Origin: an uncultured Bacteroidota bacterium
GTDB lineage: Bacteria > Bacteroidota > Bacteroidia > Chitinophagales > Chitinophagaceae
Assembly: GCA_903882805.1 (NCBI GenBank)
Contig: CAIRYK010000053.1
Coordinates: 62,001-126,000 of the forward strand
Length of the DNA stretch: 64,000 bases
Direction: 5' to 3'
Below the pieces are notes generated by a model. The model was not told the origin of the DNA. It searched no databases and saw nothing but the letters and a program-made list of their open reading frames with translations. The position numbers and the translations under genes were made by a program. Below are positions 9,100 to 17,375 of the stretch, in pieces; positions within the stretch are counted from its first letter, which is position 1, and each line of letters begins with the position of its first letter.

Positions 9100-9507
9100 T
9101 TAGTTGGCAGGGGCGCCGGTATGTATCCATCTGGCTATTTTGGCCAGCGAACAGCTATCGAGCACATACGTGGGCGGCATGGGTTGCGCCAGGCTGGCAT
9201 GGGCAATACAGTGGTAGAGCTTAGATCCGTAAATGCCATCGCCGCGGAAACCGTATTGCAGATAAGATTTAAGGGTAGCAAAGGTTTCGAGATTGAGACC
9301 CGATGTAGCCACTGCCGCGCCATGGCAACTGTAGCAGTTGGCGGCAAATATGGGTTGCACATCGGCAGCATAGCTAACAGCGGTGGTGTCGCACAGTGTA
9401 GTAGGGTGAGGGGCCGGCACAGGAGACGGTATTGTAAAAGCCTGATGAACACAACCCGACAGCGCAATGCACCAAAAGCCAATGAAAATACCGCTAACCC
9501 ATTTCAT
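9100..9507 (-). CDS. c-type cytochrome lipoprotein
   Basis: 135 residues from ATG 9507. The N-terminus is a lipoprotein signal with lipobox ALSGC (Cys about residue 19), so the mature protein is membrane-anchored. A single haem-c site CYSCH is followed by GAAVATSGLNLETFATLK, and a candidate distal methionine lies in QPMPPTY. This matches the small cytochrome c domains of Bacteroidota that carry the phrase 'FAANCYSCHG' and a lysine-helix end (LAKIARWIHTGAP). Likely a periplasm-facing electron carrier. No oxidase or dehydrogenase gene is adjacent, so the partner is unknown. Confidence 0.8.
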   Translation of the reverse strand: MKWVSGIFIGFWCIALSGCVHQAFTIPSPVPAPHPTTLCDTTAVSYAADVQPIFAANCYSCHGAAVATSGLNLETFATLKSYLQYGFRGDGIYGSKLYHCIAHASLAQPMPPTYVLDSCSLAKIARWIHTGAPAN

Positions 9508-9674
9508 AATTATTGCAAAGCTACAGGTAGTGTGTTACCGCAATATTATGTGTCGTTGGGGCATTAAATGCCCATACGCAGCCGGCGCAGCCACATTCAG
9601 AAAATTGGATTAGTTTTTGGAAAGCATTAAGTATTCTTTCACAAATACCTTAAATCTTTAAAACCCCCAACTTT

Positions 9675-10622
9675 ATGAGTAACAAAATTATGCCAGCAAT
9701 GGCCCTGGCCGCCCTATGCCTTGCGGCATGCACTAAACCCCGCACCATTACCGCCGGTCCCGACCCCGTACCAACCCCGACCCCAACCGTAACCTACGAT
9801 ATAGCTACGGTATTTGCCGCCAATGCCCCCACCGCCAAAACAGTGACGATAGACGCCGCTGCCGGCGGCACGTTTACCGGCAATGGCGGCGCCCGCTACA
9901 CCTTTCCGGCAAATGCTTTTGTAACGGCTGCCGGCGCCCCCGTAACCGGCGCAGTAACCGTGCGCGCCGCCGAAATGCTGACCAAGGCCGACATGATATT
10001 TTCGGGCATACTACCTATAAGTAATGGCGAACCGCTGATATCGGGCGGAGAGGTGTATATGAAAGTAATGCAGGGCAACACCTCGCTGCGCATGGCTCCC
10101 GGCAAAAAATATACCGTAAGCATGCCGCAGGGCCGTACGCCTACGCCGGGTATGCAGTTGTATTATGCCGCAGGGGCGTATAAAAGCACAATAGGCGGAG
10201 TGAACTGGCAATTGAATACCGACTCTACGAGCGGAACAATAGTATATAACGGCGACTCTATCTCTATTTTTTCCGACAGCATAGGGCTGGCTAATGCCGA
10301 CCGCTTTTTGCCATCGCCCGATTATCAAAACTTTACGGTAGCCGTGAGCGCCGGCGGCCGCACCATTAGCCCCGATTCGCTGGTAGGCTATGCCCTCTAC
10401 GACGAGTACAACGGCGTATGGCCATTAACAAGCTACGCCAGCGGCGTATATGCCGAATACCACGTGCCCAATATCCCCGTTCATTTTGTGGTAGTAGCCG
10501 TAATAAATGGCGCAATGTATGCAGGCGCTACCGGCGCCACCCCCGCCAACGGCGGCGTGTATGTAGTAAATATAGCCGCCATTACCCCCACCGAGCTAAA
10601 AGCGCTGGTGCAGGCGCTGTAG
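9675..10622 (+). CDS. Surface or periplasmic lipoprotein, beta-rich
   Basis: 315 residues from ATG 9675. A lipoprotein signal peptide ends in the lipobox CLAAC (Cys about 19), followed by a Pro/Thr linker (DPVPTPTPTV). Residues 55-160 (GGTFTGNGGARYTFPANAFV, GAVTVRAAEMLTKADMIFSG) repeat the beta pattern seen in many Bacteroidota lipoproteins with a ZU5-like domain. The C-terminal half is beta-rich without a motif I recognise. It is a single gene, closed by a strong terminator 34 bases after the stop. Function unknown; an outer-membrane-anchored exported protein is likely. Confidence 0.65.
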   Translation: MSNKIMPAMALAALCLAACTKPRTITAGPDPVPTPTPTVTYDIATVFAANAPTAKTVTIDAAAGGTFTGNGGARYTFPANAFVTAAGAPVTGAVTVRAAEMLTKADMIFSGILPISNGEPLISGGEVYMKVMQGNTSLRMAPGKKYTVSMPQGRTPTPGMQLYYAAGAYKSTIGGVNWQLNTDSTSGTIVYNGDSISIFSDSIGLANADRFLPSPDYQNFTVAVSAGGRTISPDSLVGYALYDEYNGVWPLTSYASGVYAEYHVPNIPVHFVVVAVINGAMYAGATGATPANGGVYVVNIAAITPTELKALVQAL

Positions 10623-10655
10623 CGCTTATGCTCGGCTCTCTATTTAGTTTTATTA

Positions 10656-10688
10656 ACGGCCCGGCCTTATGCCGGGTCGTGTTTTTTT
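10656..10688 (+). terminator. Rho-independent terminator after the lipoprotein gene
   Basis: A GC-rich stem (GCCCGGC, loop CTTAT, GCCGGGT) is followed after a few bases by a run of seven T. It directly follows the stop of the lipoprotein gene at 10622. Confidence 0.8.
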
Positions 10689-10725
10689 GGGGTTAATCTG
10701 AAATTCATTTGAAAAGGGTGTAATG

Positions 10726-10869
10726 CCAAATCGATTAAAATTCGGCGCCAACGCATGTCATTGCGCCGTTAGGCGCTACAGGTTTGTAGTTGAGTTATGT
10801 GTTGTTTATGGCTGCGCCCCGTAGGGTCGCAACAATCCCGCATAGCGATTTTTGATGTCCAAACGGTAT
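10726..10869. repeat. Dispersed ~145 bp repeat, copy 1
   Basis: The block from CCAAATCGATTAAAATTCGG to AAACGGTAT recurs at 20188-20333 with only a few substitutions and small indels. It contains two internal imperfect palindromes (GCGCCGTTAGGCGC and CGCCCCGTAGGGTCGC). The ends are weakly inverted (ATACC / GGTAT in copy 2). No coding potential; it resembles a small non-autonomous or REP-type element. Confidence 0.75.
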
Positions 10870-11025
10870 AACCACTGCTCAAAAAGGAGACTGGCTAATA
10901 TGGCAGCAAATAGCTACAAAAATACTATTTCAATTTTTCTTTGCCCTATTTCTTGCAGCACAGCAGCAGCGAGGAGAGGTTTTGTAACCTGCTGTAGGCA
11001 TGTACGCATTTTCATTCCCCTATTC

Positions 11026-11081
11026 GCCGGTCGGGAGACCGGCTTCCTTTCAGTCCGTAGTCTGAAGACTACGAACATCAG
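11026..11081. repeat. REP-like palindrome pair; 21-bp tail recurs at 11426-11446
   Basis: A perfect hairpin GCCGGTCGGGAGACCGGC lies at 11026-11043 and a second, GTAGTCTGAAGACTAC, at 11057-11072. The 21 bases 11061-11081 recur exactly at 11426-11446, where they overlap the last codons of the nuclease-family gene that follows. The arrangement suggests a mobile palindromic element. Confidence 0.6.
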
Positions 11082-11442
11082 ACAGAGGGTTCTCTTCACT
11101 CGAAGCGCTTGTCCTATCTTGTTCGAAACCTATGTCACCACATGAAGACAAAAAAAACAGCAAGAAGGGTATCAAAAAAAGGAAATTTCATAACAATGAA
11201 TTGACGTTTTGTTAAAAAAATGGATTTCATTTGCGCGCACTCGGCACTAATAAAATGTATTTAAAAATAAAAGTGCGGGCATATGCAAAATTATAACTCT
11301 TAATGTTACTTATGTACCATTGCCGTTACTTATAAGGCCAATAGGTTATGGTTATTTGATCGTTATTTGTAAGCCATCCCTGACCTTAGTAAAAAATATT
11401 GTTCTTGTTGCCCTGATGCCCGTCTTCTGAAGACTACGAACA

Positions 11443-12339
11443 TCAGCGTATATTCGAGCCCCCCACTGTTAATATAACCGGCATATGGTCGCTCAACTCC
11501 AACCACTGTTCAGGGTGCCCAATTGCGAATGTTTTGATTGAATCTGCAAAATCTGTGCTTCCGAAAATGTAGTCGATGTGGTAGGATTTTGTACGGTTTT
11601 TTCTTAAGTAAAATGTCGGTCGCACCTCCTTGCCCTGTTCTTCATTGTAGAATTTATGGTACAGGCTTTCAATACCTAATTCTGCCAACTCTCTTAAAAC
11701 GTCGCTGTGGTTCCACCACCTATCCCATTTATCCCATATTACGTTGCTATTGAAATCGCCGGCTATAATTGCATTGCTTAATTTAGTTTTATGTATTTGC
11801 AGGTATTTCCAAAGCTGGCCTATATATCCGAATGTGGGCGAATTTGCTCCATGACACCACGTTGCAACAAGGTTGAACTTATTATTCACTCTGCAAGCAA
11901 TAAAATATTTCAAGCCATTGGCATCCCACAGCAAGTCTTCTATAACTACGCCCGCCGCTGGAAACACGCCAAGTCCTTTGTGCTTATTTTCACCGATCCA
12001 CAAGCAATTTGCTCCCCAACTTTTGTAACTTTCATCGGTTGATGTATTGGGATTTTCACATTCCTGAATGACATACACACTTGCTTCAAGATTTAAAATT
12101 GCATTGTATTTTTTTCTGAAAGCGCCACCGCAGTTCCATGTCAGTATGCTAAAGTCTCCAGACGATAGTTCTTCTCTTTTAATCTCGGATGGCCTTCGCA
12201 GATTGTTCTTAACAATGAATGCTTCGCTATAAGGCAATTTATAGTTGGGGTCGGCATCTTCTGCAAGCATTTCGGCAATGGTTGCATCGTCGGTATTGGT
12301 AGCTATTTCTATTTGCTTTAGCGTTTTCTTTTGGGCCAT
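11443..12339 (-). CDS. Endonuclease/exonuclease/phosphatase-family protein
   Basis: 298 residues from ATG 12339. Residues 1-65 are a polar helical leader (LKQIEIATNTDDATIAEMLA) with no family I recognise. From about residue 66 the EEP fold is visible: FSILTWNCGG (metal-binding Asn), VIQECENP (metal-binding Glu), WCHGANS, AGDFNSNVIWDKWDRW (catalytic Asp/Asn), IDYIFGS and ELSDHMPVIL (catalytic His). Relatives cleave phosphodiesters in DNA, RNA or lipid head groups; the substrate here cannot be told. The gene is clearly more AT-rich than its neighbours and its 3' end lies inside a dispersed palindromic repeat, both suggestive of horizontal arrival. Confidence 0.8.
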   Translation of the reverse strand: MAQKKTLKQIEIATNTDDATIAEMLAEDADPNYKLPYSEAFIVKNNLRRPSEIKREELSSGDFSILTWNCGGAFRKKYNAILNLEASVYVIQECENPNTSTDESYKSWGANCLWIGENKHKGLGVFPAAGVVIEDLLWDANGLKYFIACRVNNKFNLVATWCHGANSPTFGYIGQLWKYLQIHKTKLSNAIIAGDFNSNVIWDKWDRWWNHSDVLRELAELGIESLYHKFYNEEQGKEVRPTFYLRKNRTKSYHIDYIFGSTDFADSIKTFAIGHPEQWLELSDHMPVILTVGGSNIR

Positions 12340-12503
12340 ATCAACTTAGTTTTCAATATTATTGAGTAGCGCATTATAATAATGCGCCTAATTCAGCAGC
12401 AATGCTCTTTTCCCCAAGTAATGGTCATAATATGCCAATTCTAGCCCAAAGCACACGAGCCAAATGTTGAAACAGCTAGGCAGTTTTTAATATCTAAATA
12501 CAC

Positions 12504-12540
12504 AACCAAAACGCGCCCGATCTATACAGACCGGACGCGT
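12504..12540 (-). terminator. Terminator of the Lys/Glu-rich barrel protein gene
   Basis: On the minus strand a 12-bp stem (ACGCGTCCGGTC paired with GATCGGGCGCGT, two wobble pairs) is followed by TTTT. It begins 4 bases after the stop codon of the gene at 12545. Confidence 0.8.
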
Positions 12541-12544
12541 TCAG

Positions 12545-14713
12545 TTAATTCCCTTCTTTATCTTTTTTTTCTTTCTCTTCTTTTTCCCTTTCTTTCTTCT
12601 CTTTGAGTTCCTGCAGTTCTTTTTCTCTTTTCTCTTTCAGTTCCCTCATTTCCCGCTCTCTCTTTTCTTTCATCTCCTGCATTTCCTTTTCGCGCTTGTT
12701 CTTAGCATCTTCACGTTCGGCATCGCGTTTGGCTTTAAGGTCGGCCATTTCTTTTTCTCTGGCGGCCTTCTTGTCATTTAGCTCCTGCTCACGTTTTGCT
12801 TTTGCTTCTTCTTTGTCCTTGCGCTCTTGCTCCTTTTTCTCCTCACGCGCTTTCTTTTCTTCCTCAGCTTTCTGTTCGCGCGCCTTTTTCTCTTCAGCTA
12901 TTTTATCTTCTTTTTCTTTCTTCTCTTGTTCCTTTCTGTCTATTTCGTCTTGTTTTGCTTTTTCGGCATTTTGGCTTTCTTCCTTGGCCTTAGCCTTAGC
13001 TTCCTGTTCTAAGCGAGCCTTCTCTTTAGCTTCTTCTTTTTGTTTTTCTTTTTCCAGGCGTTCTTGTTCTTTCTTTTCCTGTTTGGCTTTTTTCTCCAGT
13101 TCTTTTTGTTCTTTCTTACTTGGTTTTTCTGGTTCGGCAGTTGGTTCTTTCTCGGCCGGCTTCACCGGTTCGGGTTGTTTTTCGGGTTCAGGTTGTTTTT
13201 CTTCCGGTTTCTCCTCGGCCTTTTTCAGTTCTTCAGCGGCTTTGCGTTCGGCCTCCTGCGCTGCTTTACGTTCGGCTTCTTCTTTTTTCTGCTGCTCTTT
13301 CAGTTGTTTCTTGCTCAGCTTCACTGGTTCGCCGTTCATCAGCGCTATGCTGTCTTTTACCGCTTGTTCTTCTTTCTTTTTTAGCGCCTTCAGTTCCTTC
13401 TTACTCAGTTCTTTTGGCTCTTTTGGCGCTACTGCACCGCTGCTGTCGGTATTACCTTGAGGCGGTATAGATTGTAAACTATCTGTAACCACGCCTATAG
13501 GATTGCCAAGGCTGTCTACGGCCGCTTTATCTTTATTCTTGCGCTCTTTTTTCTCCAGTTTGGCTTTCAGCTTACGCTCTTTACGGCTAAGCGTATCGTC
13601 CCAGTTCACGTTAGCCAGACTGTCGGCAATAGATTTATTTATACTATCCAACACAGCGCGGTAAATATTACTATCAATAGGCGTAGTATCCACCACCTTA
13701 ATACGGCGGTTGCTACGGTCCACGATTTCCTGAAACTCAGGAATATCCTCCATAACATCTTTGCCGCGTTTAGCTTCTATTTCCTTGCTCTTTTTGCTCT
13801 TCTTACTTTCGCTGTAGTCTATATCTTTCTTCTCTTTATTGAGGGTAAACAACGGCATTATGGTTACAACTTTGCGTTCTTTATAAAACAGCGGGTTGTA
13901 ATGCCTGTTGGGGATGGTAGGGAATGTAAATCCAAGGCTGGCAATAAATTCTGTTGTATTCAGTGTTTGACTGGCCACGCCCTGATACACTTTCAGATCG
14001 CTATAGGACGCATAGTCGTACTTACCTGCAAACTCGAGATAGATGTAGCGCTTTAGCGTTATGCGCAATGCTGCTTCAGCGCCTATATTCCAGCCTCTCA
14101 TATCAAATCCAGGGTCGTTGCCTGCATTAGAGTCGAGCATGGAACTAAGACTGGGCATAACCGGGCCAATACCCAGTTTCGCCAATGCGTCTATGCCTAT
14201 ATTGTTGGATGTGGGCCGGTATAATGTAAACCTACGCACCAGATTGACGAGTACCAGATTTGACCCGCCCATATTATAGAAATACCCGTTTTTAGATGAA
14301 AACACTACCTGCTTGGTAGTGTTAGCAACATCGTTGATGATACCTTTAAGTTGTACAGTCTGGCCGTCCGTTACATGAAAATTTACCGGATCGTAACTCA
14401 ATTCTATACCATAAGTCTGATCAAAATTGAAGTAATAACCGAGTCTGTAATTGAGATTTGAAAAAGAAAACTGTGTATTACCCTTATTGTCTGCTGTTAC
14501 TTTTGTTATATCGTAGTAGTTTCCAAGCGTGGGTTGTTCTATATGTATTGTGGGCTGGTTATACCATGCCGTATTCCAGCCTACGCTGAAATACACTGAA
14601 CCCTTTCTTCCAACGGTTCCTTTTCTGATTTGTGCGCTTGATATATTTGTAAATAGTATAAATGATAGAAAAAATATTACAAATATACGCAAAAGCGTAT
14701 TTTTCAATGGCAT
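12545..14713 (-). CDS. Barrel-like outer-membrane protein with a ~430-residue Lys/Glu-rich tail
   Basis: 722 residues from ATG 14713. A signal peptide (LLRIFVIFFLSFILFTNISS, cleaved before AQIRK) is followed by about 260 residues of alternating beta strands (GSVYFSVGWNTAWYNQPTIH, YGIELSYDPVNFHV, RYIYLEFAGKYDYASYSDLK) typical of small outer-membrane barrels. After residue ~290 the chain becomes low-complexity and highly charged: SKKELKALKKKEE, AERKAAEE, then heptad-like KEREKE/REMRELKEKREKELQE blocks to the end, interrupted by a Pro/Glu segment (EKQPEPEKQPEPVKP). Such a tail can form a long single alpha helix or coiled coil. The barrel part is paralogous to the downstream-numbered gene at 15007-15894, which lacks the tail. 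Function unknown. Confidence 0.7.
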   Translation of the reverse strand: MPLKNTLLRIFVIFFLSFILFTNISSAQIRKGTVGRKGSVYFSVGWNTAWYNQPTIHIEQPTLGNYYDITKVTADNKGNTQFSFSNLNYRLGYYFNFDQTYGIELSYDPVNFHVTDGQTVQLKGIINDVANTTKQVVFSSKNGYFYNMGGSNLVLVNLVRRFTLYRPTSNNIGIDALAKLGIGPVMPSLSSMLDSNAGNDPGFDMRGWNIGAEAALRITLKRYIYLEFAGKYDYASYSDLKVYQGVASQTLNTTEFIASLGFTFPTIPNRHYNPLFYKERKVVTIMPLFTLNKEKKDIDYSESKKSKKSKEIEAKRGKDVMEDIPEFQEIVDRSNRRIKVVDTTPIDSNIYRAVLDSINKSIADSLANVNWDDTLSRKERKLKAKLEKKERKNKDKAAVDSLGNPIGVVTDSLQSIPPQGNTDSSGAVAPKEPKELSKKELKALKKKEEQAVKDSIALMNGEPVKLSKKQLKEQQKKEEAERKAAQEAERKAAEELKKAEEKPEEKQPEPEKQPEPVKPAEKEPTAEPEKPSKKEQKELEKKAKQEKKEQERLEKEKQKEEAKEKARLEQEAKAKAKEESQNAEKAKQDEIDRKEQEKKEKEDKIAEEKKAREQKAEEEKKAREEKKEQERKDKEEAKAKREQELNDKKAAREKEMADLKAKRDAEREDAKNKREKEMQEMKEKREREMRELKEKREKELQELKEKKEREKEEKEKKDKEGN

Positions 14714-15006
14714 AGTGTAGCAATTGCGGCAAAAATAATAATTAATTTACTAACATTGGCATGAGATTGCATAATCAAACGATAAGATAACATTAATATT
14801 TCATTTATGCGTTATCCAGAGCTATTTTACCAGGATAGTATGACAACAGATAAGGCCTTGGTAGTATAGAAAATCACCTACCTAATATAGTTAATTACAG
14901 CAAGATAAAAATAAGCTAACCTTACGGATAATAAATATCACAATACCGTAAACAACGGATAGCTAATGATAGGAAATAATAAAAAGCAAAAAAATAACTT
15001 CTTCAT

Positions 15007-15894
15007 TTAATTTTTCGACAGCCCAAACAACACCGCATTTCTTTTTGTGGTTTTGATAGTATAACCCAAACTGCCGATAAGCTGATAGGCGCCTATATTT
15101 TGTTTAGCTGTTCCGGAAAAAATTTTCATATCGCTATACATTGCATAGTTGTATTTCTGAGAAAGTTCCAGATATAGATGATGCTTGATAGTGAAGCGTA
15201 ATGCTGTTTCGATGCCAAAATTCCAGCCGCGCATCTGAAACTGTGGGTCTTTAAAGGTTTTACCGTTAAAGCTGGTTTCGAGCGATGGCATCAATGGACC
15301 TCCGCCTATTCTGCCTATGGCGTCTACACCCACGCTTTTCCTTACCCTTGGCCAAAGGTCGTAGCGGCGCACAAGGTTCAGCCCTATCATGTTTGCCCCG
15401 CCCATGTAATAATAGTTACCGGCTTTTTCTGAAAACACCTGCTTTGCGTCTACCCCGGCTACATTGTTTACCGTTCCTTTCATTTGCAGGGTTTGCATAT
15501 CGGCAATATGGTAATTCAGCGGATCGTAGCTGAGCTCTACACCCCACAACTGAAAATAATCGAAATAATACCCAATGCGGATATTTAAAGCCAACGGATC
15601 GAGCGATCCGGTTTTATTTTGATTATCGGCTTTTACTTTCAGCAGGTCGTAGCTGTTGCCTAGTGTTTTTTGCTCTATATGTACAGTACTCTTGCTGTAT
15701 GTGGGCTTGTTGTACCCTACTGTAAAATATAACGAGCCCCGGTGACCATCGGGTTTATGCCTGATCTGAGCGAAAGCAGCGCTTGACAACATGGAAATAC
15801 ATGCAGTAAATATTGCAACCGAACCTGCTGATAACGCTCTGCCAGAACCAATAAATTTTTCCCAGCTATTGTGTATGTAACCGACTGTAGTCAT
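15007..15894 (-). CDS. Barrel-like outer-membrane protein, paralogue without charged tail
   Basis: 295 residues from ATG 15894. A signal segment (VAIFTACISMLSSAAFA) precedes AQIRHKPDGHRGSLYFTVGY. The strands and order match the neighbouring 722-residue protein closely (HIEQKTLGNSYDLLKVKADN versus HIEQPTLGNYYDITKVTADN; GVELSYDPLNYHIADMQTLQ versus GIELSYDPVNFHVTDGQTVQ; MRGWNFGIETALRFTIK versus MRGWNIGAEAALRITLK), so the two arose by tandem duplication. This copy ends after the barrel at LGYTIKTTKRN. The genes are 293 bases apart, same strand; no shared motif with enzymes is visible. Function unknown. Confidence 0.7.
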   Translation of the reverse strand: MTTVGYIHNSWEKFIGSGRALSAGSVAIFTACISMLSSAAFAQIRHKPDGHRGSLYFTVGYNKPTYSKSTVHIEQKTLGNSYDLLKVKADNQNKTGSLDPLALNIRIGYYFDYFQLWGVELSYDPLNYHIADMQTLQMKGTVNNVAGVDAKQVFSEKAGNYYYMGGANMIGLNLVRRYDLWPRVRKSVGVDAIGRIGGGPLMPSLETSFNGKTFKDPQFQMRGWNFGIETALRFTIKHHLYLELSQKYNYAMYSDMKIFSGTAKQNIGAYQLIGSLGYTIKTTKRNAVLFGLSKN

Positions 15895-16088
15895 GTTTTG
15901 CCTGATACCTTTTTTATTAACACCAAATTATTACTCTGCCTAAACGCTACGCATAATAGTTATGCATTAACAGTTGAAACAAAGTTCGCCAAAGATAAAC
16001 TATATTGAAAATCAATTATCGACCCTAAGCCAGCTTTTTTTGAAAATAACAATACTATTTTTTTCAATCCTAACGCATTGACTATTAA

Positions 16089-17345
16089 CTACTCATAGCG
16101 TAATGCCACAATAGGGTCGAGTTTAGATGCTTTTATTGCAGGATATATGCCCGATATAACACCCACCAGTGCGCACAGTGTAATACCCATGGTCATCCAC
16201 AGCCAGGGCACTATAAAACCGGTTTTGAAAAACAAGCCCACTATGTTGCCCAGCAGTATACCCAGTATCACACCCGCGGCTCCGCCCATAAGGCTTATCA
16301 TCACCGACTCTGTAAGGAACTGCATTTTTATTGCCGACGAGCGGGCACCCAGAGCCTTGCTAACGCCTATCTCGCGGGTACGTTCTGCCACCGATACCAG
16401 CATTATATTCATAAGCCCTATCACTGAGCCCAGCAATGTGATAATACCTATAATAACCGCCGACCACTGTATGTACTTAATACTATCCAGCACTATAGCC
16501 ACAAGGTCGTTGTTCTGGGTTACGGTAAAATTATTTTCTGTGCCCAATTGCTGACGGCGTATTACCCTAAACAATCCTTCTGCCTCTTCGGCTGCCAGAT
16601 CTTTGCTTTTTACGTTCGGCACCATTACGCTTATCAGGTACGAGTTTTCGCCGCCATACAAGGCTCGCGCAGTATTGAGCGGCAGCAGCACCGAATTATC
16701 GGCATCCATCACCATACTTCCCCCCTTCGATTCCATAATACCCACAACCCTGCATCTCACATCGCCCACAGACACTATCTGATTGATAGCCAGCGACAAA
16801 TTGCGCTTGAAGAGTTTTTTTGCGGCGCCATACCCCAGTATACACGAAAAGCTACCCGACTGAATTTCTGATGCGCTAAAGTTGCGGCCTTCTTCTATTT
16901 TAGTGTCGGTAACCGCCATATGCGTTTCGTCTACGCCGGTTACCCGCACATTAGGGTTTGTTTTTTCGCTTTGGTAGCGAAGGGTGGCAACGCTTGTGCC
17001 ATTCATAGACACGCTCACAGTAGCCGGATACTTATACCGGTCTTTGAATGCGCGCGCTTCATCATAGGTTATGTTTTTGCCTTCGCTAACGCTCACATTC
17101 ATACCGCCGCGACGGCGTTTTTTCTTAATCACATCGCTCGTTATCTGAAACGAATTGACACCCATGCTGCTGAAGTTGGAGTACACGCTTTCTTTCATTA
17201 CCTGAATAGAAGTAAGAATACCCACCAGCGCCATAATACCTACGCCAATAATAGCGATGGTAAGCACAGACCGTAACAAATTGTTGCGGATAGCGCGAAA
17301 GGCGAGTATGAGATAAAAAAGCAGTTGCATAATAGCGTGGGTCAA
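16089..17345 (-). CDS. MacB/FtsX-type ABC transporter permease
   Basis: 418 residues from ATG 17345. The layout is that of MacB-type permeases: TM1 (LLRSVLTIAIIGVGIMALVG), a large periplasmic domain (about residues 45-280), then three C-terminal helices (WSAVIIGIITLLGSVIGLMN, a second near AAGVILGILLGNIVGLF, a third LWMTMGITLCALVGVISGIY). The conserved coupling motif VAERTREIGVSKALGA and the final YPAIKASKLDPIVALRYE are present. Such permeases work with a separate ATPase to drive periplasmic export or lipoprotein handling. No ATPase gene is adjacent, so it is an orphan here. It lies 30 bases after the T9SS cargo gene and may be co-transcribed with it. Confidence 0.85.
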   Translation of the reverse strand: MTHAIMQLLFYLILAFRAIRNNLLRSVLTIAIIGVGIMALVGILTSIQVMKESVYSNFSSMGVNSFQITSDVIKKKRRRGGMNVSVSEGKNITYDEARAFKDRYKYPATVSVSMNGTSVATLRYQSEKTNPNVRVTGVDETHMAVTDTKIEEGRNFSASEIQSGSFSCILGYGAAKKLFKRNLSLAINQIVSVGDVRCRVVGIMESKGGSMVMDADNSVLLPLNTARALYGGENSYLISVMVPNVKSKDLAAEEAEGLFRVIRRQQLGTENNFTVTQNNDLVAIVLDSIKYIQWSAVIIGIITLLGSVIGLMNIMLVSVAERTREIGVSKALGARSSAIKMQFLTESVMISLMGGAAGVILGILLGNIVGLFFKTGFIVPWLWMTMGITLCALVGVISGIYPAIKASKLDPIVALRYE

Positions 17346-17375
17346 AGGTAGGAACTGTAAGGGGGAGTAGCCCGC

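Larger units (their letters stand above)
10689..11442. other. Long intergenic region made of repeats, no gene
   Basis: About 750 bases without a supported gene. It holds the first copy of the dispersed ~145 bp repeat (10726-10869), a REP-like cluster near 11026-11081 and an AT-rich stretch 11150-11400 with no feature. Short open frames here (for example 10852-11145) show no family character. Confidence 0.5.

Noticed and set aside
12603-13460. Plus-strand 285-residue Ser/Phe-rich open frame
   Set aside because: It is the antisense image of the Lys/Glu-rich tail (GAA/AAG codons); its composition is unlike any real protein.
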